A DNA stretch of 23,968 nt from Actinomycetota bacterium (GTDB lineage: Bacteria; Actinomycetota; Thermoleophilia; Solirubrobacterales; Solirubrobacteraceae), in contig VAWY01000142.1 of NCBI GenBank assembly GCA_005888335.1, forward strand, positions 1 through 23,968, given 5' to 3'. A program made the translations under genes and the position numbers. Under the pieces are notes generated by a model. That model was given only the letters and a program-made list of their open reading frames with translations. It made no database searches and was not told the origin of the DNA. This document shows, in pieces, positions 1 to 7,674 of the stretch (positions are counted from its first letter, which is position 1; each line of letters begins with the position of its first letter).

Positions 1-180
1 GGCTCGGCGGCGGTCGGCCCGCCGTGCGCGGGCGGGTCCGCTTCGGTCGAGTGCCCGGCGCCGGCGAGCGGTCCGCCGTCGGTCGACCGGCCGGCGGTTG
101 CCAGCGGCTCGGCAGCGGTCGGTCCGCCGTGCGCGGGCGGGTCCGCTGCGGTCGACTGGCCGGCGCCGGCGAGCGGTTCC
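1..180. repeat. Coding tandem repeat, 105-bp period
   Basis: The sequence at 1-70 recurs at 106-175 with 5 mismatches in 70 bases (my count), and similarity fades after about 180. The period of 105 is divisible by three, so the repeat stays in frame within the minus-strand protein and gives a 35-residue repeat unit. The first copy is cut by the window edge, so more copies may exist to the left. Confidence 0.8.
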
Positions 181-521
181 GCGTCGGCCGGCCGGGCGGC
201 GGGGGCGATCGGCTCCGTCTCAGCGGACGGCTCCGCTTCGGCCTCCAACCCCGCCGCGGCCGCGGCCTTCCCCGCCTCCGCCGGCGCGTCGCGCTCGTCG
301 AGCTCGGCGGTCAGCGTCACCCTCGTCCCCCACCCGGCCGGCTCGAGGCGCACCGTGCCGCGCGCGCCGTCGCCCTCCCAGGCGACGGTGGCCTCGGGCT
401 CGAGCCGGGTGATGCGGATCTCTCCGAACGTCCCCAGGCGCCGGGCCAATCCGTCGGGATCGGACAACTCGGACCACAGCTCGGGCGGGGACTTCACGAG
501 GGTTCGCTGGGCAGAATGCAT
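1..521 (-). CDS. SRPBCC/START-like protein with Ala/Pro-rich repeat tail (partial)
   Basis: The frame is open from an ATG at 521 to the left edge, so the C-terminus is missing and only about 173 residues are visible. A GGAAGG ribosome site lies about 10 bases upstream of the ATG. Residues 1-75 alternate short strands and helices ('SPPELWSELSDPDGLARRLG', then 'ATVAWEGDGARGTVRLEP') and resemble the small hydrophobic-cavity SRPBCC fold; this is recognition by pattern only. From about residue 76 the protein becomes a low-complexity Ala/Glu/Pro tail with a 35-residue tandem repeat (residues 116-150, then 151 onward, in the style PLAGAG-ST-DPPAHGGPTAAE). The start lies 46 bases beyond the stop of the upstream beta-propeller gene, so the two may be co-transcribed. 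The function is unknown; the tail could be a spacer or a disordered protein-binding region. Confidence 0.68.
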   Translation of the reverse strand, partial: MHSAQRTLVKSPPELWSELSDPDGLARRLGTFGEIRITRLEPEATVAWEGDGARGTVRLEPAGWGTRVTLTAELDERDAPAEAGKAAAAAGLEAEAEPSAETEPIAPAARPADAEPLAGAGQSTAADPPAHGGPTAAEPLATAGRSTDGGPLAGAGHSTEADPPAHGGPTAAE

Positions 522-566
522 GGCGCCCACCTTCCGCACCGAGCGCCGCACTCCTCCTTGCACCGG

Positions 567-1649
567 CTACGGGTCGAAGCGCAGCACCTGCCCGTTCTTG
601 CCCGCGAACGGCCCCGCGGTGGCCGGCCGCCCGGGCAGCGCGCTCCAGTTCGACACGTACACGGCCCCGTCGGGCTCGACCGCGAGCCCCGCCGGGAAGA
701 ACAGCTTGCCCGCGCCGATGATCGTCCGCTTGCCGTCGCGGGCGACCCTGACGATCCGCCCGGCGGGATCCTGCTTGCGGAAGTTCGTGCTGAACTCGCT
801 GACGAACAGGCTCCCGTCGCGCCCGAACGCCAGGCCCGTGATCCGGCTGAAGCCGCTCGCGTAGACCTTCGGCGTCCCGCCGGCGATCAGCCGCCAGATC
901 CGCGCACGGCCGTTCGGCGCGCGCTCACCGCTCAGCTCGCCGACGTAGAGCGCGTGGTCGGGGCCGATGCGCACCACGGTCGGCACCGAGTCGGCCCGCC
1001 GGGCCGCGTCGGGGAACACCGCGAGCAGCTTCGTGTGCCCGCCCACGACGTGCAGGAGCGTGTTTCCCGCGGCGTCGGTGACGAACTGGTGCCCGGGCGA
1101 CGCCGCGATCCCGTACGGGTTGGAGTCGACCTCGCCGCCGTCGGGGTTGTGGGCGAACTCGAAGCGGTCGACGCGCGCGAGCGGCCGCAACCGGCCGCTC
1201 TGGTAGATGCGCAGCACGCGCCCCACCTGCGCCCGCGCCAGCGCCGGCACGAACGACGGCGTCCGCGGCCCCGCCGACGTGATGACCGTGAAGAGATGCC
1301 CGTCCGCGTCGACCGCGACGTCATCGGCGCCGACGGCGAAGTCGCCGGCCTTGTCGGCGACCGAGACGAGCCCGCTGGCGACCCGCGTGAGCCGGCCGTC
1401 CTTCAGCCGGGCGATCGAACCGGTCAGGCCGACGCACTGGTCCTTCCGGCAGCGCGTGCCGCCCTGCCCGGCCTCGGCGATGTAGAGCGAGGCATCGGGC
1501 CCGAAGGCCAGCCCGCGGGGGTTGTTGAGGCCGTCGGCGACGACCACCGGATCCTTGGCGTAGGACTTGGCGCCGGCGGGGGGAGCGGCCCCGGCGAGCG
1601 CCACGGTGACCGCGGCAACGACGGTCACGAGGAAGTGCGACAGCCTCAC
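567..1649 (-). CDS. Secreted ScyD/ScyE-family beta-propeller protein
   Basis: This 360-residue protein has a Sec signal peptide: Arg at position 2, a hydrophobic core at about 5-22 and an Ala-rich cleavage region near 25-28. The mature part has repeating NHL/SMP-30-like blades, each with a 'GLAFGPDASLYIAEA'-type motif near the N-terminus, the middle ('ITGLAFGRDGSLFVSEF') and the C-terminus ('PAGLAVEPDGAVYVSNW'). This pattern is typical of the ScyD/ScyE family, named from cyanobacterial scytonemin clusters but widespread in actinobacteria with unknown substrate. Two Cys in 'CRKDQC' could form a small disulfide loop. The start is GTG at 1649, chosen because an AAAGGAG ribosome site lies 8 bases upstream and the signal peptide begins there. 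Nothing nearby suggests scytonemin synthesis, so only an extracytoplasmic binding or enzymatic propeller can be proposed. Confidence 0.88.
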   Translation of the reverse strand: MRLSHFLVTVVAAVTVALAGAAPPAGAKSYAKDPVVVADGLNNPRGLAFGPDASLYIAEAGQGGTRCRKDQCVGLTGSIARLKDGRLTRVASGLVSVADKAGDFAVGADDVAVDADGHLFTVITSAGPRTPSFVPALARAQVGRVLRIYQSGRLRPLARVDRFEFAHNPDGGEVDSNPYGIAASPGHQFVTDAAGNTLLHVVGGHTKLLAVFPDAARRADSVPTVVRIGPDHALYVGELSGERAPNGRARIWRLIAGGTPKVYASGFSRITGLAFGRDGSLFVSEFSTNFRKQDPAGRIVRVARDGKRTIIGAGKLFFPAGLAVEPDGAVYVSNWSALPGRPATAGPFAGKNGQVLRFDP

Positions 1650-1711
1650 GATGGGCTCCTTTCACGCGTGACGCACCGCGCACCCTACGCGTCCGCGCGA
1701 TCAGACGACCG

Positions 1712-2170
1712 TCAGGAGCCGAGCTTCGTGACCATCATGTAGGCCGCGATCGCCACGAGGGCCAGGGCGACGTAGCCCACGTTGCGCACCTGCGTGAAGA
1801 TCCGCTCGTACTCGGGTCCGCCGCCGGCCTCCGCCAGCTCGGCCAGCTTCCCCTCCCTCGGCCCGAAGAACACGCCGCCGAGCGCGCCGATCCCGATCGC
1901 GATGATCAGCGGGAGGGTCACCCACACCTTCGACCACAGGTCGCGGTCGGTGGCCATGTAGGCACCGGCCAGGACGATCACCAGCAGCCCGGGGCTGATC
2001 ACCCACTGGCCGATGAACCCCTGGGCGCGATGGAACATCACGCGATCGGCGGGCGAGGCCGCGAGCACGAACCGGTACCACACGGGATAGGTGAACAAGC
2101 CGCCGAAGGCGACGACCACCGCCATGATGTGCAGCCACTTGACGACGTCGTAGAAGGTCACCGCGAGCAT
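1712..2170 (-). CDS. DUF2269-like integral membrane protein
   Basis: The protein has 152 residues and four predicted membrane helices at about 8-30, 52-73, 82-103 and 128-148. The first helix begins 'YDVVKWLHIMAVVVAFGGLF', carrying the conserved 'KWLHI' start, and 'YPVWYRFVLA' follows it. This resembles the small four-helix DUF2269 family, whose role is unknown although its helix-borne His residues suggest a link to heme-membrane proteins. The start at 2170 is supported by a TAGCGT hexamer ending exactly 8 bases upstream, with no ribosome site, as for a leaderless transcript. It follows the mutase gene on the same strand after 106 bases but probably has its own promoter. Confidence 0.8.
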   Translation of the reverse strand: MLAVTFYDVVKWLHIMAVVVAFGGLFTYPVWYRFVLAASPADRVMFHRAQGFIGQWVISPGLLVIVLAGAYMATDRDLWSKVWVTLPLIIAIGIGALGGVFFGPREGKLAELAEAGGGPEYERIFTQVRNVGYVALALVAIAAYMMVTKLGS

Positions 2171-2178
2171 GCGCGGGG

Positions 2179-2184
2179 ACGCTA
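2179..2184 (-). promoter_or_regulatory. -10 box of leaderless DUF2269-like gene
   Basis: On the minus strand TAGCGT fits the actinobacterial TANNNT -10 consensus. Its 3' end is 8 bases from the ATG at 2170, so transcription would start at or next to the start codon. I see no convincing -35 element. Confidence 0.5.
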
Positions 2185-2191
2185 GAGGGTC

Positions 2192-2208
2192 AGGCGGCGG
2201 AGCCGCCT
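2192..2208 (-). terminator. Possible hairpin terminator after the mutase gene
   Basis: Perfect 7-bp stem (AGGCGGC / GCCGCCT) with a 3-base loop, 69 bases downstream of the mutase stop codon and just before the -10 box of the next gene. It lacks a U-tract, so it may be only a weak terminator or a chance GC-rich palindrome. Confidence 0.3.
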
Positions 2209-2276
2209 ACCCGGTCAACGGCGGCCGGACGAAGCCGCTCGGCATCAAGGGCGCGGGCCGGATGCCCAGCGCCGTG

Positions 2277-3899
2277 CTACTCACTCGGCTGGTACTCCCC
2301 GAACACGTCGCGCATCGCCCCGCAGACGTCGCCCATCGAGGCCCGGTCGCGCAGCGCGTCGTGGATGAACGGCAGGAGGTTGTCCTTGCCCTCGGCCGCG
2401 TTGCGCAGCTCCTGCAGCCGCCGCTCGACCAGCTCGGCGTCGCGGTCGGCCTTGAACGCCTTCAACCGCTCGACCTGGTCGCGCTCGGCCTGCGGATCCA
2501 CGCGCAGCGTCTCGGGCACCTCGACGTCCTCGGTGACGTACTTGTTGACGCCGACGACGATGTCCTGCCCCTGGCGGTAGCGCTCCTGGTAGCCCCAGGC
2601 CGACTCCTCGATCTCGTGCTTGATGAAGTCGATCGCGTTGACGCTCCCGCCGAGCTCGTCGATCTTGGCGATCAGCTCGCGCGAGCGCGCCTCGATCTCG
2701 TCGGTCAGCGCCTCGACGTAGAACGAGCCGGCGAACGGGTCGACCGTGAACGCGGCGCCCGACTCGTGGGCGATGATCTGCTGCGTGCGCAGCGCGATGC
2801 GCGCGGCGCGCTCGGTCGGCAGCGCCAGCGCCTCGTCGTAGCCGTTGGTGTGCAGCGACTGCGTCCCGCCGCAGACCGCCGCGAACCCCTGCAGCGCCAC
2901 GCGCGCGATGTTGTTCTCGGGCTGCTGCGCGGTCAGCGTCACGCCGCCGGTCTGCGTGTGGAAGCGCAGCATCAGCGACTTCGCGTCGTCGGCGCCGAAG
3001 CGGTCCTTCATGAACGCCGCCCACATCCGGCGGGCGGCGCGGAACTTCGCCACCTCCTGGAAGACGTTGTTGTGGCCGTTGAAGAAGAACGCGAGCCGCG
3101 GGGCGAAGTCGTCGACCTTCAGACCGGCGTCCAGCGCCGCCTGCACGTAGGCCATGCCGTTGGCCAGCGTGAAGGCGACCTCCTGCACGGCCGAGCAGCC
3201 CTTCTCGCGGAAGTGGTAGCCCGAGATCGAGATCGTGTTCCACTTCGGCACGCGCTCCTTGCAGTACGCGAAGAGGTCGGTGGTCAGCCGCATGGAGCCC
3301 TCGGGCGGGTAGATGAAGTTCCCGCGGGCGATGTACTCCTTGAGGATGTCGTTCTGCGTCGTGCCGCGCAGCTGCTCGCTCGGCACGCCCTGCTCCTCGC
3401 CGACGATCTGGTAGAGGCACAGCAGGACGCTGGCCGGCGCGTTGATCGTCATCGACGTCGAGACCTCGCCGAGCGGGATCGAGTCGAACGCCGTGCGCAT
3501 GTCGTCGATCGTGTCGATGGCGACGCCGGTGCGGCCGACCTCGCCGAGGCACCGCGGGTCGTCGGAATCGAGGCCGAGCTGGGTCGGCAGGTCGAAGGCC
3601 ATGGACAGGCCGGTCGATCCGTGCTCGATCAGGTAGCGGTAGCGCTCGTTTGACTCCTTGGCGCTCGCGTAGCCCGCGTACTGGCGCATCGTCCACAGCT
3701 GCTTGCGGTACATCTCGCGGTGGACGCCGCGCGTGTACGGGAAGGACCCCGGCTCGCCGAGGCGCTCGTCGAGGTCGTCTGGGAGGTCGTCCTCGCTGTA
3801 GAGCGGCTTGACCTCGATGCCCGAGTCTGTGAAGCGGCGGGGGTCGTCCGGGCCGACGACCGGGGCGATCGTGAGTCGCTCGATGTCCTCGGTGGCCAT
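2277..3899 (-). CDS. Methylmalonyl-CoA mutase family, large (catalytic) subunit
   Basis: This 540-residue protein is the TIM-barrel, substrate-binding chain of a B12-dependent acyl-CoA mutase, which interconverts (R)-methylmalonyl-CoA and succinyl-CoA in propionate metabolism. The family signature '[19 protein letters not shown]' is at 53-71. The residues that contact substrate in Propionibacterium mutase are kept: Tyr74 (Tyr89), Arg192 (Arg207) and His229 (His244). Keeping Tyr and Arg favours a carboxyl-bearing substrate such as methylmalonyl-CoA over isobutyryl-CoA, where these are Phe and Gln. The chain ends at 'VFGEYQPSE' without the C-terminal cobalamin domain (no DxHxxG), so a separate small B12-binding subunit is needed; none is in the window. 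I start it at ATG 3899 ('MATEDIERL') because a longer in-frame start at 3974 would run through the divergent promoter, and a TACTCT hexamer lies 6 bases upstream of 3899. Confidence 0.92.
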   Translation of the reverse strand: MATEDIERLTIAPVVGPDDPRRFTDSGIEVKPLYSEDDLPDDLDERLGEPGSFPYTRGVHREMYRKQLWTMRQYAGYASAKESNERYRYLIEHGSTGLSMAFDLPTQLGLDSDDPRCLGEVGRTGVAIDTIDDMRTAFDSIPLGEVSTSMTINAPASVLLCLYQIVGEEQGVPSEQLRGTTQNDILKEYIARGNFIYPPEGSMRLTTDLFAYCKERVPKWNTISISGYHFREKGCSAVQEVAFTLANGMAYVQAALDAGLKVDDFAPRLAFFFNGHNNVFQEVAKFRAARRMWAAFMKDRFGADDAKSLMLRFHTQTGGVTLTAQQPENNIARVALQGFAAVCGGTQSLHTNGYDEALALPTERAARIALRTQQIIAHESGAAFTVDPFAGSFYVEALTDEIEARSRELIAKIDELGGSVNAIDFIKHEIEESAWGYQERYRQGQDIVVGVNKYVTEDVEVPETLRVDPQAERDQVERLKAFKADRDAELVERRLQELRNAAEGKDNLLPFIHDALRDRASMGDVCGAMRDVFGEYQPSE

Positions 3900-3905
3900 G
3901 CGCTG

Positions 3906-3911
3906 AGAGTA
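3906..3911 (-). promoter_or_regulatory. -10 box of leaderless mutase gene
   Basis: TACTCT on the minus strand (TANNNT) ends 6 bases before the ATG at 3899. There is no purine-rich ribosome site in between, so the mRNA is probably leaderless. It faces away from the plus-strand promoter at 3930-3959. Confidence 0.45.
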
Positions 3912-3929
3912 CCTATGCGAAGTCTTGCC

Positions 3930-3959
3930 TTGAGGGTGGCAGGGTCGCGCGTCTAGAGT
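3930..3959 (+). promoter_or_regulatory. Sigma-70-type promoter of the secreted-protein gene
   Basis: TTGAGG (3930-3935) and TAGAGT (3954-3959) are separated by 18 bases and sit 31-60 bases ahead of the ATG at 3990. A start near 3966 would leave a leader of about 24 bases containing the GGAGGG ribosome site at 3975-3980. It is the best -35/-10 pair in the window. Confidence 0.6.
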
Positions 3960-3989
3960 TGCGCGGACGGTCATGGAGGGCCGTCGCAG

Positions 3990-5672
3990 ATGTCCTGCAC
4001 GGTTGTCCAGCTACCACGCCTGGCCCTTCTTGTGGCCGTGATCGCGAGCACCCTCGCGCTCGCGGCGCCTGCCCGCGCGGCGGACGTCGGAATTGCCGGG
4101 CCGACCTTCGGCGCAGGTGCCACCGCGCCGACCGGCCAGAAGCCGCAGAGCAAGCTCTGGTTCAACGACGGCTCATGGTGGGGGATCCTCTACAACCGCA
4201 CGCTCAGCCGCTACGAGATCTTCCATAACGTCGGCGGGACATGGACGGCCACCGGCGCGGTCGTCGATACGCGCCCAGACGTCTACACCGACGCCCTCTG
4301 GGACGGCACCCATCTGAACATCGTGAGCGCCGGAGATGCGACGACGGCTCTTGGGGTCGAGTACTCGCGCTTTGCCTACAACACGGCGACCCACAAATAC
4401 ACGCGCGACATCGACCCAGTCCCACTGACGACTTACGGGGTCGAGGCGGCCGTGCTCGACCGCGACGGCACCGGGCAGCTGTGGGCGACCTGGACGCACG
4501 ACTCCCAGCCGGACCCCCTCGCGCTGACCGTCGTGGACACCCAGGTCGAGGTCGCCCACAGCACGACGAGCGACGGGACGTGGACCGCACCGTTCGTCCT
4601 TCCGATCGCCAACGCCCAGGCGGTGACGGGCGACGACATCTCTGCGGTCGTCCGCTACGCCGGGCACATCGGCGTGATGTACAGCAACCAGAGCGACATG
4701 ACGTTCACCTTCGCCAGCCACGCGGACGGTGCACTCGACAACGAATGGTCGGTGTCGACCGCCATGTCTGGCCCGGAACTCGCCGATGACCACATCAACC
4801 TCAAGGCGCTCGAGGGCGACCCGTCGGGCAACCAGGTGTTCGCAGCGGTCAAGACCTCGTTGAACGCGGCGAGCGCGCCACTGATCAAGTTGCTGGTCCT
4901 CGACAAGGACGGCGTCTGGCACGAGCACACCGTCTGGACTGTCGCCGACGAGCCGACCCGGCCGCAGGTCGAGGTCGATCCCGTCGGCCGAGAGGTGAAT
5001 GTGTTCGCCGCGCTGGGCCCCTGCTGTACCGGCGGCACGATCGCCGTCAAAACGACAAGCCTGGACAACATCGCGTTCGGCGCGGGCGCCGGCACGCCGC
5101 TGATGGTCAGCGCCCTCGACACGCACCTCAACAACGTGACGACGACCAAGCAGCCGATCGACAAGGCGATGCCGTTCCTCGCTGTCCTGGCGGGCGACGA
5201 CACCACGCACCACTACTGGCAGAACGAACTCGCGCTCCCCCCGCCCGCCTCTCCGCCGCCCCCGCCGCCCCCCGCGCAGGAGCCGCCGCCCGCGCAGCCG
5301 GCGCCGGCTCCGGAGCCCCAGAGCGACCCGCCACCAGCTCCCGCCCCGCCGGTGACCGTCGAGACGCCGTCGACCGCGCCCGACCCGGTGATCCGCGCGG
5401 CCCTGACCGGCCTGCGCCTGAGCCCCGCCGGCTTCCGCCGGAGCAGCACCGTCGTCTACACGCTGACCCGCGCCGCGCTGGTGACGATGCGCGTCGAGCG
5501 CGCGGGGCGGCGCGGCGGCTGGGGCCGTGTGCGCACGCTCGCCGTCATCGGCCGCCAGGGCACCAACGTGCGCCGGCTCAGTGGCCGCGGGCTGCGCCCC
5601 GGGCGCTACCGGCTCGTCGTGTCGGTCCCGGGGCGCCCGCCGCGCGCTGTGCCGTTCCGCGTCCTGCGCTGA
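3990..5672 (+). CDS. Secreted protein: beta-propeller-like domain, Pro-rich linker, C-terminal beta domain
   Basis: This 560-residue protein starts at ATG 3990, with GGAGGG 9 bases upstream. Residues 1-30 form a clear signal peptide (hydrophobic core, then 'APARA' before 'ADVG'). Residues about 35-410 contain repeated Trp/Asp-rich strands ('[16 protein letters not shown]', '[15 protein letters not shown]', 'GQLWATWTH') that look like a sialidase/BNR-type propeller, but I see no clear Asp-box series and no catalytic site. A Cys-Cys pair occurs in 'GPCCTGG'. A Pro/Ala linker spans about 415-465. Residues about 470-560 form an Arg-rich beta domain ('[20 protein letters not shown]', '[10 protein letters not shown]') that I associate with exported proteins of Thermoleophilia, possibly for cell-surface retention. 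The first two thirds are less GC-rich than the flanks (about 62% in 4381-4440). Function unknown. Confidence 0.85.
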   Translation: MSCTVVQLPRLALLVAVIASTLALAAPARAADVGIAGPTFGAGATAPTGQKPQSKLWFNDGSWWGILYNRTLSRYEIFHNVGGTWTATGAVVDTRPDVYTDALWDGTHLNIVSAGDATTALGVEYSRFAYNTATHKYTRDIDPVPLTTYGVEAAVLDRDGTGQLWATWTHDSQPDPLALTVVDTQVEVAHSTTSDGTWTAPFVLPIANAQAVTGDDISAVVRYAGHIGVMYSNQSDMTFTFASHADGALDNEWSVSTAMSGPELADDHINLKALEGDPSGNQVFAAVKTSLNAASAPLIKLLVLDKDGVWHEHTVWTVADEPTRPQVEVDPVGREVNVFAALGPCCTGGTIAVKTTSLDNIAFGAGAGTPLMVSALDTHLNNVTTTKQPIDKAMPFLAVLAGDDTTHHYWQNELALPPPASPPPPPPPAQEPPPAQPAPAPEPQSDPPPAPAPPVTVETPSTAPDPVIRAALTGLRLSPAGFRRSSTVVYTLTRAALVTMRVERAGRRGGWGRVRTLAVIGRQGTNVRRLSGRGLRPGRYRLVVSVPGRPPRAVPFRVLR

Positions 5673-5676
5673 GCGG

Positions 5677-5721
5677 CCCCGGCAGCGGCCGCCCAGCGGC
5701 CCTCGCGGCGGTGGGCCGGGG
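5677..5721 (+). terminator. Weak GC-rich inverted repeat after the secreted-protein gene
   Basis: CCCCGGC at 5677-5683 is complementary to GCCGGGG at 5715-5721, beginning 5 bases after the stop codon. The 31-base loop is itself GC-rich and could fold further. There is no T-tract, so this is only a possible intrinsic terminator. Confidence 0.2.
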
Positions 5722-5752
5722 ACCCAGCCCTCGCGCGGCGTCCGGGCGTCGC

Positions 5753-5758
5753 CATACT
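5753..5758 (+). promoter_or_regulatory. Possible -10 box of the S9 peptidase gene
   Basis: CATACT ends 6 bases before the GTG at 5765. It matches the two strongest -10 positions (A2 and T6) but not T1. No ribosome site is present, so a leaderless start is plausible. If functional, it would drive the whole peptidase-moaDE-selA-selB-MOSC run. Confidence 0.35.
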
Positions 5759-5764
5759 GGCCGC

Positions 5765-7669
5765 GTGGCCGCTCCCTTCGGCTCGTGGCGCTCGGCGCTG
5801 AGCACGGACGTCCTGCTGGCCGGCGAGCTGCGCCTCGGCGCGCCCGCCTTCGCCGGCGACGCGCTGATCTGGCCGGAGCGCCGCCCGGCCGAGGGCGGGC
5901 GCTCGGTCCTCGTGCGCCGCGAGGCGAGCGGCGAGCGCGCCGATCTCACGCCGGCGGGCTTCGACGTTCGCACGCGCGTGCACGAGTACGGCGGCGGCGG
6001 GTGGCTGGCCCTCGGCGACGCGACCGTGGTCTTCTCCAACGACGCCGACGGGCGCCTCTACCGCCAGGACGCCGGCGGCGAGCCGCGGCCGATCACGCCC
6101 GAGCCCGCCGCGCCGCGCGCGCTGCGCTACGCCGACCTGCGGGCGACGCCGGACGGCCGGACCATCGTGTGCGTGCGTGAGCGCCACGAGCAGGGTCGCG
6201 AAGCGGTCAACGACGTCGTCGCGGTCGCGGCGGACGGGAGCGAGGAGCCGCGGCTCGTCGCCGCCGGCCACGACTTCTTCGCCGCCCCGCGACCCTCGCC
6301 CGACGGTGAGCGGCTCGCCTTGCTCAGCTGGGAGCACCCGCGGATGCCGTGGGACGGGACCACGCTGTGGGTCGACGGCAAGCGCGTCGCCGGCGGGCCC
6401 GAGGAATCGGTCGTCTGCCCCACGTGGAGCCCCGCCCGCGAGCTGCACTTCGTCTCCGACCGCACGGGGTGGTGGAACCTCTACCGCCTCGGCGACGACG
6501 GGCCGGTCGCGCTGACCGACGTCGAGGCCGAGCTGGGCGAGCCGCTGTGGGCGTTCGGCCTGCAGACCTACGCGTTCCTCGACGACGGCTCGATCGTCTG
6601 CGCCGTGGCGCAGGGCGGGCGCACGTGGCTCGCGCGCCTCGCACCCGGCGGCGCCCTGGAGCGCGTCGACGTCGAGCGGACGCCCGCCTGGACGTTGGTC
6701 AGCGACGGGCGGCGGGTCGCCTACGCGGGCGCGAGCACGACAAAGGGCCAGGCGATCGTCGTGGTCGATCTCCAGGCCGGAAGCGAGGAGGTCGTCGCCA
6801 CCGCCGGCGGGCGGGACCTCGAACCCGCCTGGATCTCCGTCCCGCGCGAGATCGCCTTCCCGACGACCGGCGGCGCGACGGCCCACGCGCTCTTCTACGC
6901 CCCCGCCAACCCCGGCGAGACGGCGCCCGACGACGAGCGACCGCCGCTGCTCGTCCGCTCGCACGGCGGCCCGACCGGCCGCACGACCGACTCGCTCGAC
7001 GTCGAGACCCAGTTCTGGACGAGCCGCGGCTTCGCCGTCGTCGACGTCAACTACGGCGGCAGCACGGGCTACGGGCGCGCCTATCGCGCGCGGCTGGACG
7101 GCGCGTGGGGCGTCGTCGACGTGGCCGACTGCGTCGCCGCCGCGCGCCACCTGGCCGCCGCCGGCGAGGTCGACGGCGGCCGGGTGGCGATCCGCGGCGC
7201 CAGCGCCGGCGGCTACACGACGCTGCGCGCGCTGACCGCGACCGACGCGTTCTCCGCCGGCGCGAGCTACTACGGCGTCGGCGACCTCGAGGCGCTCGCG
7301 CGCGACACGCACAAGTTCGAGTCGCGCTACCTCGACGGCCTCGTCGGCCCGTATCCGGAGGCGGCCGAGCGCTACCGCGAGCGCTCGCCGATCCACCACG
7401 TCGACGACCTCAGCTGCCCGGTCATCCTCCTGCAGGGGCTCGAGGACGCGGTCGTCCCGCCCGAGCAGGCCGAGGCGATGGCCGCCGCGCTCGAGCGCAA
7501 GGGCATCCCGTACGCCTACCTCGCCTTCCCCGGCGAGCAGCACGGCTTCCGCCGCGCCGAGACGATCCGCCGCGCGGCCGAGGCCGAGCTCGCGTTCTAC
7601 GGGCGGATCTTCGGCTTCGAGCCCGCGGACGCGCTGCCGCCGCTCGAGCTCCACAACGCGTCAGACTGA
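5765..7669 (+). CDS. S9 family peptidase (prolyl oligopeptidase / acylaminoacyl-peptidase-like)
   Basis: This 634-residue protein has an N-terminal TolB/WD40-like propeller of about 360 residues with repeated 'PSPDGERLALLSWEHP'-type blades. An alpha/beta hydrolase domain follows, covering the last 260 or so residues. The catalytic triad is visible: Ser480 in 'GASAGGY', Asp561 in 'LEDAVVPP' and His593 in 'EQHGF'. An 'HGGPTGRT' oxyanion-hole motif precedes it. There is no signal peptide, so the protein is cytoplasmic. Such enzymes cleave short or N-acylated peptides. I chose GTG 5765 ('VAAPFGSWRS') over an ATG at 5711, because the upstream residues are poor in character and a -10-like CATACT lies 6 bases before the GTG. 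The stop is only 5 bases from the moaD-moaE fusion gene, so co-transcription is likely. The specificity cannot be read from the sequence. Confidence 0.9.
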   Translation: MAAPFGSWRSALSTDVLLAGELRLGAPAFAGDALIWPERRPAEGGRSVLVRREASGERADLTPAGFDVRTRVHEYGGGGWLALGDATVVFSNDADGRLYRQDAGGEPRPITPEPAAPRALRYADLRATPDGRTIVCVRERHEQGREAVNDVVAVAADGSEEPRLVAAGHDFFAAPRPSPDGERLALLSWEHPRMPWDGTTLWVDGKRVAGGPEESVVCPTWSPARELHFVSDRTGWWNLYRLGDDGPVALTDVEAELGEPLWAFGLQTYAFLDDGSIVCAVAQGGRTWLARLAPGGALERVDVERTPAWTLVSDGRRVAYAGASTTKGQAIVVVDLQAGSEEVVATAGGRDLEPAWISVPREIAFPTTGGATAHALFYAPANPGETAPDDERPPLLVRSHGGPTGRTTDSLDVETQFWTSRGFAVVDVNYGGSTGYGRAYRARLDGAWGVVDVADCVAAARHLAAAGEVDGGRVAIRGASAGGYTTLRALTATDAFSAGASYYGVGDLEALARDTHKFESRYLDGLVGPYPEAAERYRERSPIHHVDDLSCPVILLQGLEDAVVPPEQAEAMAAALERKGIPYAYLAFPGEQHGFRRAETIRRAAEAELAFYGRIFGFEPADALPPLELHNASD

Positions 7670-7674
7670 GAGCG

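Noticed and set aside
1..180. CRISPR array or intergenic tandem repeat
   Set aside because: There are only two copies with a 105-bp period, no short repeat-spacer structure, and the unit is in frame within a minus-strand protein.
24..1742. A 572-residue plus-strand frame over the left edge
   Set aside because: It is antisense to the SRPBCC-like and ScyD/ScyE-like genes, which have signal peptide, blade motifs and ribosome sites. The plus frame is low-complexity Arg/Pro/Gly text.
3900..3974. N-terminal extension of the mutase to an ATG at 3974
   Set aside because: The extra 25 residues do not match the family and run through the divergent promoter elements at 3906-3911 and 3930-3959.
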